Shown: positions 1-6,255 of the stretch, piece by piece
Position numbering within the stretch: the stretch's first letter is position 1
Layout of the letters: every line of letters starts with the position of its first letter
NCBI GenBank assembly: GCA_023136815.1
Contig: JAGLQM010000009.1
Coordinates: 1 to 12,428, forward strand
Length of the DNA: 12,428 nt
Source of the DNA: Thermoplasmata archaeon
Lineage (GTDB): Archaea; Thermoplasmatota; Thermoplasmata; SG8-5
Direction of reading: 5' to 3'
Translations under genes and position numbers: made by a program
Notes under the pieces: model-generated
Told to the model about the DNA's origin: nothing
What the model saw: the letters and a program-made list of their open reading frames with translations, nothing else
Databases searched by the model: none

Positions 1-1544
1 CCATGCCTGGCCCTGTATTCTTCGAAGGTAATGGAATGTGCTGCCTCAACTTCTTTTCGGTATTCAGGCCCAGTGTTAAATGCGCAGAATGGAATTAATC
101 TACCGTCTGGTACAACATAGTGGATAACACATCTCTTGACTCTTTCAATGTCATAATTGTAAAGGTCCTGGAAATGCATTCCTCCAACCATCATGAGGCC
201 GCCCCAGCTGAGTTCTGCTGTTGCTTCCTTCTCGGTTGATGAGAATATGCCTTCCAGCTGCTTCAGAAACTTGTTGACGCTCATGCCGCCTGGTGCTTTA
301 TCCTTATTGAAATATTTTCTGATGAGAGCATATGCCTTGACCTTTGTTCCGGCCTGGATTTTCTTGCCCTCTGCAGAGTCTGCCAGTTTCTTGATGTCTC
401 TGAAAAGATTCTCAACATCAAGGAATCTGGTAATTGGAGTTACTGTGCCATCCTTCTCAATGTAAAGATAGGTAGCCAGACCACAATGCGGATGCGGTGT
501 GAAAGCCAGCTGAGGTTCACCGGTGACAACTGAAAGGAATTCTGAGATTGGTGTTACAACAGGAACAGGATACCAGTCATCTTTTGTCAGGTAATCGGTC
601 TGCTTGGCCAATCGGTCCACCATGTCTGGAAGTGTGAAACGTCCTGCTTCACGCTCTTCATTGTCCATTCTACCTGAGAAAGACACTGGCTGGAAATTAA
701 CTGCCTTCACAACATCTCTATTTTCCACAGCAAATTTCATTATTTCTCCAAGCTGATCATCATTGAGGCCATTAACCATGGTTGGCACAAGAACAACTGA
801 AAGTTTTGGATTACAATCTCTGCAGGACTGGATTGCCTTCTTCTTCACGTCCAGAAGAGGCTTTCCCCTTGCCTGGATGTAATTTTCCTCTCTCAGGCCA
901 TCAAACTGAAGGTAAACTGTATGCATGCCAGCATCCACCATTCTCTGTGTGAATGTAGGGTCATTAGCCATTTTTATGCCATTTGTTGCCACCTGGATCT
1001 GCGCAAATCCAAGCTCCTTAGCTTTGGCAATGGCCTCAAAAAATTGTGGATAAATTGTCGGTTCACCGCCTGCAAACTGAACTGCAGTTACTGGAACTGG
1101 ACGCTCGTCCCTGAGTGTTTGAAGCATGCTTGTGACTTCCTCGAATATTGGCTCATAGACCACGCCTGCATCATTTGCATTGGCAAAACATATTGGGCAG
1201 CGCAGATTGCATCGATTTGTTAAATCAAGATTAGCCAGTGATGTTCCACTCATATGTAAATCACAAAGGCCACAATCATCTGGACAGCCCTTTTCAACTG
1301 GCACGGTAGGATTATCCACGCCCATGCCGTCAACGGCCCATTTTTCTGACTTGAGATAAAGCTCAACATCTGACCAGTAAATATCTTTAAAATCACCATG
1401 ATCTGGACAAGTTTTTTTAATCATGACTTTTCCGTTCTCTTCATAAATATCTGCTGTGATGCGGGCCTTGCACTCTGGGCACAATGAGCCAGTCTTCTTG
1501 GGCAGGTTAAGTTTCAGCGCAGTTTCCTTGACAACCATAGGCAT
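1..1544 (-). CDS. tes: Radical SAM protein, probable tetraether lipid synthase (3' end outside window)
   Basis: Reading the minus strand from ATG 1544 gives an open frame of about 515 residues that runs off the left edge, so the C-terminus is missing. The radical SAM cluster motif CNLRCPIC has its three cysteines at residues 112, 116 and 119. Before it lie further cysteine groups, C22/C25/C46 and the CPDDCGLC group at 87-94, and later ones at C241/C244, C354, C472 and C487. The N-terminal pattern (LCPEC, then a TCPDHG turn, then IYWSDVELYLK) and the extra metal sites match the MJ0619/Tes family. Members of that family join two phytanyl chains of archaeal diether lipids at the membrane to make biphytanyl (GDGT) lipids. 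The start is supported by GGTGAT at 1548-1553, three bases before ATG. Radical SAM identity is certain. Tes activity is inferred from family resemblance, since other radical SAM enzymes share this architecture. Confidence 0.8.
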   Translation of the reverse strand, partial: MPMVVKETALKLNLPKKTGSLCPECKARITADIYEENGKVMIKKTCPDHGDFKDIYWSDVELYLKSEKWAVDGMGVDNPTVPVEKGCPDDCGLCDLHMSGTSLANLDLTNRCNLRCPICFANANDAGVVYEPIFEEVTSMLQTLRDERPVPVTAVQFAGGEPTIYPQFFEAIAKAKELGFAQIQVATNGIKMANDPTFTQRMVDAGMHTVYLQFDGLREENYIQARGKPLLDVKKKAIQSCRDCNPKLSVVLVPTMVNGLNDDQLGEIMKFAVENRDVVKAVNFQPVSFSGRMDNEEREAGRFTLPDMVDRLAKQTDYLTKDDWYPVPVVTPISEFLSVVTGEPQLAFTPHPHCGLATYLYIEKDGTVTPITRFLDVENLFRDIKKLADSAEGKKIQAGTKVKAYALIRKYFNKDKAPGGMSVNKFLKQLEGIFSSTEKEATAELSWGGLMMVGGMHFQDLYNYDIERVKRCVIHYVVPDGRLIPFCAFNTGPEYRKEVEAAHSITFEEYRARH

Positions 1545-1576
1545 ATTATCACCATACACACGTATAGAAGAGATAG

Positions 1577-1585
1577 ACTTAAATG
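1577..1585. promoter_or_regulatory. Shared TATA-like element between tes and the regulator
   Basis: The sequence ACTTAAATG reads as a TATA-like box on both strands (CTTAAATG on plus, CATTTAAG on minus). It lies about 26 bases before predicted transcript starts near 1607 (plus) and 1555 (minus). Each start would leave a short leader carrying a GGTGAT-type ribosome binding site. This is an inference from spacing and no transcript data are available. Confidence 0.4.
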
Positions 1586-1610
1586 TTTTGTAGCCCTACT
1601 CACTACAAAA
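1586..1610. promoter_or_regulatory. Candidate operator: perfect inverted repeat
   Basis: TTTTGTAG (1586-1593) and CTACAAAA (1603-1610) form a perfect 8-bp inverted repeat around a 9-bp spacer. It lies directly after the TATA-like element and over the predicted transcript start of the regulator, where bound protein would block initiation. The divergent tes promoter shares the region. The natural candidate to bind it is the TrmB-type protein encoded just downstream, which would make the regulator self-controlled. Confidence 0.5.
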
Positions 1611-1620
1611 GGTGATAATT

Positions 1621-2349
1621 TTGGACGTGGAAGAATTAGCTGGCATGGGAATGGAAACGTTGCTTGAGCGATACAAGAAGATAAGAGATGACCTTTCTAT
1701 CCTCAATTTTTCAGAATATGAGACAAGAGCCTACATCGCCCTTGTGGCGTTACAGATATCAGATGCTGAATCTATTGCGGTCACGGCCCAGGTTCCAAGA
1801 ACCAGCATGTACAAGGTTCTGGATGCCCTTGTGGAGAAGGGTTATGTTACAGTTACACCTGGCCGCCCAAGACAGTATGCGCCTGAACCGCCGCTAGTTC
1901 TGAAAGAGCGGATTTTCTCCAGGCTGGGCGAGACCTTTAACGATCTGGAGATGATCCACGGCATTCTCCGGGAAAAAGGAATGCCCCAGGTTATCTACAC
2001 AATCACTGGCAAGGAAAAAGTGCTCAATAAAATGGGTGATCTCCTGGGCATGGCCAGGGTTAGGGTCATGATATCAACTTCCAATGCCAGCGCGCTCAGG
2101 GATGCATTGGATAGGAAACTGGCATCTGCCATTAACCGGGGGGTGGATATATCGGTAATAACACTTCCAGGCCAGAAAATTCAATCTGGAGTAAAGGTTT
2201 TCAGAAGAACTGGCCTCATTGCGACTGATATGGTGGTTGACGGCAAGTATGCACTTATTGCAGGCCCGAATCTGGAAGCCTGCGGTTTTACAGATAATGA
2301 TGTACTGGCATCGCATCTGGAAAGTTTCCTCAAGATGATGCAGGCATAA
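1621..2349 (+). CDS. TrmB-family transcriptional regulator
   Basis: From TTG 1621 the product is 242 residues. The first third is a winged helix-turn-helix of the TrmB type: a LNFSEYETRAYIAL entry helix, then a recognition region ending PRTSMYKVLDALVEKGYV, and a wing near the GRPRQYAP stretch. A short coiled linker leads to a phospholipase-D-like effector-binding domain (strand VRVMIST, helix, then a DISVITLP strand). The long sugar-binding C-terminal domain of classical TrmB proteins is absent, so this is the short form. Start choice: AAGGTGAT at 1609-1616 is a good ribosome binding site four bases before TTG 1621. A GTG at 1612 would sit inside that site, and ATGs at 1645 and 1651 are weaker alternatives. 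It is divergent from tes and probably regulates itself, tes, or both. The effector is unknown. Confidence 0.85.
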   Translation: MDVEELAGMGMETLLERYKKIRDDLSILNFSEYETRAYIALVALQISDAESIAVTAQVPRTSMYKVLDALVEKGYVTVTPGRPRQYAPEPPLVLKERIFSRLGETFNDLEMIHGILREKGMPQVIYTITGKEKVLNKMGDLLGMARVRVMISTSNASALRDALDRKLASAINRGVDISVITLPGQKIQSGVKVFRRTGLIATDMVVDGKYALIAGPNLEACGFTDNDVLASHLESFLKMMQA

Positions 2350-2412
2350 TTGAGCAGTTGACTTCATCTGAAACATTATCAGACAGTTAGACCTGGAACC
2401 AGTGAGGGCAAA

Positions 2413-4128
2413 TCAGAGTTCGTCGCTATAGTAGTTAAGGGCGATAGTAGTTTTGGGCCAGCCAGCCATACCATGAAACTCATCCGTATCGTTGTAGATA
2501 ACCTTGGCGTTCAAGCGTTTTGCTAGTGCCTCAATCTTGTCCTTGAAATGGTCCACGGCGACCCAGAGTGCTATCTCGCCAGACGGCTTGATTATTCTAG
2601 CAATATCGTCAACTTCCTCGTCAAGCCAATCTGTGATATTCTGCATAGTGACGTAATCTGCAAAATTATCCGCAAATGGGAAAGCAGTCCAGCCAGTATC
2701 CTTTATCCATACCAGATTTGGTATCTCGTACCCTGGCTGCTTGTCATGGCCAGACTTATATTCTAGGGCATTCAGATTTATCGCATCGGGGAAGCCAGTG
2801 TGCATACCTTCGTATTGGATAACGCCCTCACCTCCGATATCTATGTGCACCCGGACCGAACTGTCTAGATTTATGTCCGACCGGCTGACTCTTTTACCCA
2901 CCTGTGCGGGGTATCCTATCTTCTCGTTGATCCTCCGTACTACCTCATCTACCGGTGGACTCGATGGGCCTTCCATACTGCATCGGGCAGCCGCATACAA
3001 CGCTAATTGTCCTACCAACGGTATAACCCACCACCATGCGGGAGCGCAATTCTTGTTGGTGTTTTCGACATTGCGTCGCAGATTTATAGCCTCATTCTCT
3101 GGCATGTGCCAAGTAAAATCCTGGGGCTTCATGATGTTGCCCAGGAAGTTTGCGTCATCCTTCTCAGCCACTATGTCAAGGAGGAATACATCACTAACCT
3201 TTCCGTTGAGGGTTGAGGCATAGGCATAGCTTGTCCCAGGGAAACCACCTATTGATTGGAATGCCGGAAAATGCGATCTGTCAGTGGTTGATATCTTGGA
3301 ACTCAGGTCATGTCTCACATCCAGCTTTCGATCAATGTACATCACCAATTGCCTGACCGCATGGTTGTAGCTGATGAGAACATGATGCCACTTGTGCAAC
3401 TCAAGCTTCGAAGTTGAATTGAGGAATAACAGCTGGTTGTCAGCCTTGTCCGCTGAATCATAGTAAAAAGCAAACTGGAGTGTTCCGTCCACATGCTTTA
3501 CTGCAAGGCGGCCTGCCAATGTGCCATAATCACTCGATTGTGGGTCAATGTTCTTGTAATCCTCCAGGTAGACCCAGCAGGATAGGGTATATGTATTGGC
3601 ATATCTCTGGAAGTTCGGCAGCTTGATATTCGCTCCACTATTCGTGAAAGCGGCAGATCTGCCGAACGGCCCTGGTACATATTTCACTTCGGTACTTGCT
3701 GTGCCGTTCATATCATTGCCGCTGTAATCATTTGCGTCACCTTTTAGTGGGTAATAGGCTTTCAAACCCTTCTTTATCGTTTCTACCCTGTCGTCCACGA
3801 TATCCTTCTTCGTGACTTCAAATGCAAATGTGGCACTTATGCCATTTGCATCCTCTGGCTCTCCTAAAACCTGATAATAGAGATGCTTATCGTTATCTAT
3901 TACTATGCCATTGTCTGCAGTAGACCCGGTGATGTTGTGGTAGCCGCTTTTCCAGGAAATCGCCACACAGTAGTTCGATGGTTCAAGGCTTAGACTTATG
4001 TCTAAAGGTTTGTCCTTCGATGCTACATATGTTTTATCAAACTTCGGTCCAGGAGAAACATAACATAGTATGTGTACAGTTACATCCCCTGGATTCGCTG
4101 GTTTTACCATTACTCTAAGATTGGTCAT
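2413..4128 (-). CDS. LamG-like and methyltransferase-like fusion protein with duplicated N-terminal domain
   Basis: The product has 571 residues and no signal peptide. Residues 1-106 form a beta-rich domain about 73% identical to the separate 106-residue protein encoded just upstream. Residues about 120-322 look like a LamG/concanavalin-type sandwich (AYYPLKGDANDYSGND start, a SCWVYL strand, and a KWHHVLISYN strand typical of LamG). Residues 361-383 are a hydrophobic stretch rich in Trp, Ala and Leu with a cysteine at each end. Residues about 413-571 resemble a class I SAM-dependent methyltransferase: HIDIGGEG (428-435) in the motif I position, a PFADNFADYVTMQNI stretch (484-498) like motif IV, and IARIIKPSGEIALWV (509-523) like motif V. 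It starts nine bases after the upstream gene's stop, with GAGGCGAT before ATG. I do not recognise the whole protein. A multidomain effector or a membrane-linked modifier are possibilities only. Confidence 0.75.
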   Translation of the reverse strand: MTNLRVMVKPANPGDVTVHILCYVSPGPKFDKTYVASKDKPLDISLSLEPSNYCVAISWKSGYHNITGSTADNGIVIDNDKHLYYQVLGEPEDANGISATFAFEVTKKDIVDDRVETIKKGLKAYYPLKGDANDYSGNDMNGTASTEVKYVPGPFGRSAAFTNSGANIKLPNFQRYANTYTLSCWVYLEDYKNIDPQSSDYGTLAGRLAVKHVDGTLQFAFYYDSADKADNQLLFLNSTSKLELHKWHHVLISYNHAVRQLVMYIDRKLDVRHDLSSKISTTDRSHFPAFQSIGGFPGTSYAYASTLNGKVSDVFLLDIVAEKDDANFLGNIMKPQDFTWHMPENEAINLRRNVENTNKNCAPAWWWVIPLVGQLALYAAARCSMEGPSSPPVDEVVRRINEKIGYPAQVGKRVSRSDINLDSSVRVHIDIGGEGVIQYEGMHTGFPDAINLNALEYKSGHDKQPGYEIPNLVWIKDTGWTAFPFADNFADYVTMQNITDWLDEEVDDIARIIKPSGEIALWVAVDHFKDKIEALAKRLNAKVIYNDTDEFHGMAGWPKTTIALNYYSDEL

Positions 4129-4137
4129 TGTATCGCC

Positions 4138-4458
4138 TCACTTTACCTCGAACGCAAAATTCGCACTTATCTGGCTTGTTCCTTTGGGCTTTCCGAGTAC
4201 TTGATAATATAAATGATCCTTGCCGTTGACTATGATTCCATTGTCAGCGGTGGAGCCAGTGATATTGTGATATCCATCAGACCATGATATAGTTACAGAG
4301 TAATTTGATGGTTCGAGATCAAGGTTCACATCTAGAGGTTTGTCTTTCGATGCTACATATGTTTTATCATATTTTGGCCCAGGAGAAACATAGCACCATA
4401 ACTTCACATTCACATTGCCAGGATTAGCTGGCTTTACCATTATTCTTAGATTAGACAT
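4138..4458 (-). CDS. Small beta-rich protein, free-standing copy of the fusion protein's N-terminal domain
   Basis: The product has 106 residues, all one domain, and aligns without gaps to residues 1-106 of the 571-residue protein encoded next (my count is 77 of 106 identical). Blocks such as PANPG, CYVSPGPK, DKTYVASKDKPLD and GYHNITGSTADNGI are conserved in both copies. It has no signal peptide, transmembrane segment or catalytic-looking motif. Alternating hydrophobic residues suggest a beta sandwich. The start at 4458 is chosen because GGAAGG (4465-4470) stands six bases before it and because both copies begin with M-T/S-NLR. An in-frame upstream ATG at 4518 would add 20 residues not shared with the copy. 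It probably forms an operon with the larger gene (nine-base gap). The function is unknown, and binding the same ligand or partner as the fusion protein is the simplest guess. Confidence 0.75.
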   Translation of the reverse strand: MSNLRIMVKPANPGNVNVKLWCYVSPGPKYDKTYVASKDKPLDVNLDLEPSNYSVTISWSDGYHNITGSTADNGIIVNGKDHLYYQVLGKPKGTSQISANFAFEVK

Positions 4459-4505
4459 AATTTTCCTTCCTTTTAAGATGGCGGTTAAACACCCACCACC
4501 CTCTT

Positions 4506-4538
4506 GTATAAAATGCAAAATTGCTTTTTCTTATATAA
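4506..4538 (-). promoter_or_regulatory. Candidate promoter of the LamG/methyltransferase-like operon
   Basis: On the minus strand two TATA-like boxes precede the 106-residue gene: TTATATAA at 4531-4538, with a predicted start near 4509, and TTTTATAC at 4507-4513, with a predicted start near 4484. Either leaves a leader of 25-50 bases containing the GGAAGG site. Which one is used cannot be told from the sequence. Confidence 0.4.
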
Positions 4539-4562
4539 CATCTATTATAGTATGCTCATTAG

Positions 4563-4584
4563 GATGAATTTTATTCATCTGTAT
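4563..4584. repeat. Palindromic motif, copy 1
   Basis: GATGAAT, a TTT spacer, then ATTCATC form a perfect 7-bp inverted repeat followed by TGTAT. The same arms and the same TGTAT tail recur at 9808-9829 with a four-base spacer. This copy lies about 25 bases upstream of the TATA-like boxes of the minus-strand operon and just before the decayed regulator fragment on the plus strand. It may be a binding site for one regulator or part of a dispersed repeat. Confidence 0.5.
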
Positions 4585-4587
4585 TTA

Positions 4588-4656
4588 AGGCCTGGTAGTT
4601 CACGATTTCTGGCTTCGCATCTGGAAGAATTTCAGAAGATGAGGATGACGGAATAA
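4588..4656 (+). pseudogene. Decayed 3' end of a TrmB-type regulator gene
   Basis: On the plus strand 4609-4656 encodes LASHLEEFQKMRMTE followed by a stop. The intact regulator ends LASHLESFLKMMQA and a stop (2305-2349). By eye 26 of 33 bases match between 4609-4641 and 2305-2337. The base just before can be aligned to 2275-2304 only with gaps and a frame change (GCCTGG against GCCTGC, then TTCACG against TTTACA). No start codon or helix-turn-helix remains. It is either the remnant of a second TrmB paralogue or a duplication made when the intervening two-gene unit (2413-4458) arrived. Confidence 0.55.
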
Positions 4657-4668
4657 ATGGAAACAATC

Positions 4669-5328
4669 TCAGAAAATGTTAATTCTGGCGGTCACTTCCC
4701 AATCATCCGCATCCACGATTGTCGTTGAGCTGAATCCCATGTACTCAACCCTAAGATAATAAGAACCGCCAAATTCCACCGGCACCATAAAAGTTGCAGT
4801 GTCCATGTCATAGGCAAGACCATATCTCTGGACTGTTCGATTGTCAAAGTACACCCCATCAAGATACAGATTAACTGGTTGTGTATAATTTATCTGGGAG
4901 AGTTCCAGATTAATAGTGGCCGATATCATAGTAAGGTTGCCGATATCAAGTTCTCTAAATACAGTACCTCTGAAATCGACTGACACGTTGAGATGATTGG
5001 ACTCCAGACCATATTCGTTGACCACCCAGATCTCATGTTGCTTGACGGCTGCCACCTCGTTCCAGAACCTCTGATTCACAGAAGATGATTCAACCATCTC
5101 TCCGTCGACATACAGCATGTAATCATGATTGTAAGAGCTATATGAATAATACGAGTAATCTAGGTCATCGTAAGGGTAGGTCCCGTGGTCCACCACTAAA
5201 ACTCTTAGGGTTCCTGTGAAGTAGCCAGCCTCAAGGCAATAGTACGCCGTCGAACCTAGCACTGCCATGACTATTATCATAACCACCGCCCAGATTGCCA
5301 ATAAACGACTGGCCGGTATCTCGCCCAT
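4669..5328 (-). CDS. Membrane-anchored, tyrosine-rich surface protein of unknown function
   Basis: The product has 219 residues. Residues 10-31 form one hydrophobic segment, best read as an N-terminal anchor with the rest outside the cell. Residues 51-73 hold nine tyrosines among acidic and serine residues. Four N-X-S/T sequons (N114, N131, N147 and N163) are candidate archaeal N-glycosylation sites. Two stretches resemble each other (YMLYVDGEMVE at 70-80 and VNLYLDGVYFD at 152-162), suggesting two similar beta domains. Its ATG directly follows the TGA of the preceding gene, so translation is probably coupled to that membrane protein. I do not recognise a family. A surface-exposed partner of the two membrane proteins encoded upstream is the likely role. 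Confidence 0.7.
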   Translation of the reverse strand: MGEIPASRLLAIWAVVMIIVMAVLGSTAYYCLEAGYFTGTLRVLVVDHGTYPYDDLDYSYYSYSSYNHDYMLYVDGEMVESSSVNQRFWNEVAAVKQHEIWVVNEYGLESNHLNVSVDFRGTVFRELDIGNLTMISATINLELSQINYTQPVNLYLDGVYFDNRTVQRYGLAYDMDTATFMVPVEFGGSYYLRVEYMGFSSTTIVDADDWEVTARINIF

Positions 5329-5688
5329 TCATGCACCACCAAGGAGAATGAAGCCCACAAAGCACAGGAACAATGCGATAATCATCGCACTGGCACCCAT
5401 TAGAAGACCCCAGAAACCTGACTTGTAATTTCCAGCCCAGGAAAAACGGCTTGGCATGAGCAGATTAAGGGAGGATTTGAGTCCAGCTAATATTGAGATT
5501 GCCGCCAGAACCATAGTAGCTGAAAATGCAGGAATATTAATCAGGGAGAGCCAATGAATAGAAAGAGCCATGCAACCTGCGGCAAATGACACCAAGGCAA
5601 TGAAAGGCATCTTCAACCCTTTGTCTTCAACGGCCAGAACCTTTAGATGGCCCCCACCTGTAATCAAGTAGAAATCCTTGTCTACCAT
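5329..5688 (-). CDS. Small three-helix membrane protein
   Basis: The product has 119 residues with three hydrophobic segments at about 28-48, 52-70 and 93-116. The short N-terminus begins MVDKDF and the last helix is preceded by SRFSWAGNYKSGF. The protein encoded just upstream has an equivalent layout, with MIDRDF near its N-terminus and TRFQRMVNYKFGF before its last helix, so the two are probably diverged paralogues. The gene overlaps its upstream neighbour by seven bases and is followed with no gap by the anchored surface protein. GGGGGAGAT stands just before its ATG. It is an integral membrane protein of unknown function, and partnership with its neighbours is inferred from the coupling. 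Confidence 0.7.
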   Translation of the reverse strand: MVDKDFYLITGGGHLKVLAVEDKGLKMPFIALVSFAAGCMALSIHWLSLINIPAFSATMVLAAISILAGLKSSLNLLMPSRFSWAGNYKSGFWGLLMGASAMIIALFLCFVGFILLGGA

Positions 5689-6104
5689 TGTATCTCCCCC
5701 AAGAATGTGAACATTAATGCATAAATCATCAGCATCAGCAACATAATGAAGCCGAGGACGGCTCCAGCAATGCCGAAGCCGAACTTGTAATTGACCATCC
5801 GCTGGAAACGTGTCCCTAGTAACCCAGTAGCTATCGCGCCGACACTCATTGGCACGGCGACGAGCAATATTACTCGAGATGCGTCATAGACATCATAATT
5901 TCCTACCGTCATGGATGGCATTATGATAGTCACTATTATTCCTAGAATCAATGATGCCAGGCACAGTCCATCGCCTATCTTCGCCTTGACCATAAAATCT
6001 CTGTCAATCATATCTTCCGAATTGCCAGCCTGCTTAGGTTGTTCTAAATCTGATGCAATCAAAGAACTGGTTTTCCCACCTGGCTCACTGAGCTTCTCAT
6101 CCAT
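5682..6104 (-). CDS. Three-helix membrane protein, first gene of the membrane cassette
   Basis: The product has 140 residues. A polar tail of about 40 residues (Glu, Lys, Ser and Gln rich) is followed by three hydrophobic segments at about 46-66, 79-98 and 110-136. The MIDRDF motif at 32-37 and the RFQRMVNYKFGF stretch before the last helix match features of the next protein, which lacks the polar tail. The start at 6104 lies about 10 bases after the transcript start expected from the TATA box at 6136-6143, with GGGG close to the ATG. As first gene of a three-gene unit it probably shares one transcript with 5329-5688 and 4669-5328. No known family is recognised. Confidence 0.7.
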   Translation of the reverse strand: MDEKLSEPGGKTSSLIASDLEQPKQAGNSEDMIDRDFMVKAKIGDGLCLASLILGIIVTIIMPSMTVGNYDVYDASRVILLVAVPMSVGAIATGLLGTRFQRMVNYKFGFGIAGAVLGFIMLLMLMIYALMFTFLGEIQW

Positions 6105-6135
6105 CTTATACCCCTTTTAGATATGGTATCATTGC

Positions 6136-6143
6136 GATATAAA
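6136..6143 (-). promoter_or_regulatory. TATA box of the membrane cassette
   Basis: On the minus strand TTTATATC follows a purine-rich AAAAAGG stretch that could be the TFB-recognition element. It places the transcript start near 6114, leaving a leader of about 10 bases before ATG 6104. This is one of the clearest archaeal promoters in the window. Confidence 0.6.
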
Positions 6144-6210
6144 CCTTTTTGTCTTTACGTATCTGGAGCCTGAGGAATCGACATTTGTTCCATAATGATG
6201 AGATGAATCA

Positions 6211-6247
6211 TAAGATATTTCTATATGTTGCGGTATCGAGGCGGAAG
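6211..6247 (+). promoter_or_regulatory. Candidate promoter and ribosome binding site of argF
   Basis: Two overlapping TATA-like stretches, TAAGATATT (6211-6219) and TCTATATG (6220-6227), lie upstream of argF. The first would start transcription near 6241, just before GGAAGG (6242-6247), which stands eight bases before ATG 6256. The second would give a nearly leaderless transcript. Confidence 0.4.
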
Positions 6248-6255
6248 GCGAAAAT

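Noticed and set aside
193..1223. Plus-strand open frames inside the tes-like gene
   Set aside because: They lie antisense to a continuous, motif-rich radical SAM protein, have no promoter or binding site, and show no recognisable domains.
2741..3223. A 160-residue plus-strand open frame within the fusion gene
   Set aside because: It is antisense to the LamG-like to methyltransferase-like region, its composition looks like a reverse-complement shadow, and it has no start signals.
4563..4579. The 7-bp hairpin read as a transcription terminator
   Set aside because: No gene ends immediately before it on either strand, no T-run follows, and the second copy overlaps a TATA box, which fits a binding site better.
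2350..4608. The two-gene unit as a complete mobile element
   Set aside because: There is no transposase or integrase, no terminal inverted repeats, and the flanking repeat is imperfect and lies partly inside coding sequence. Insertion is possible but an intact element is not supported.
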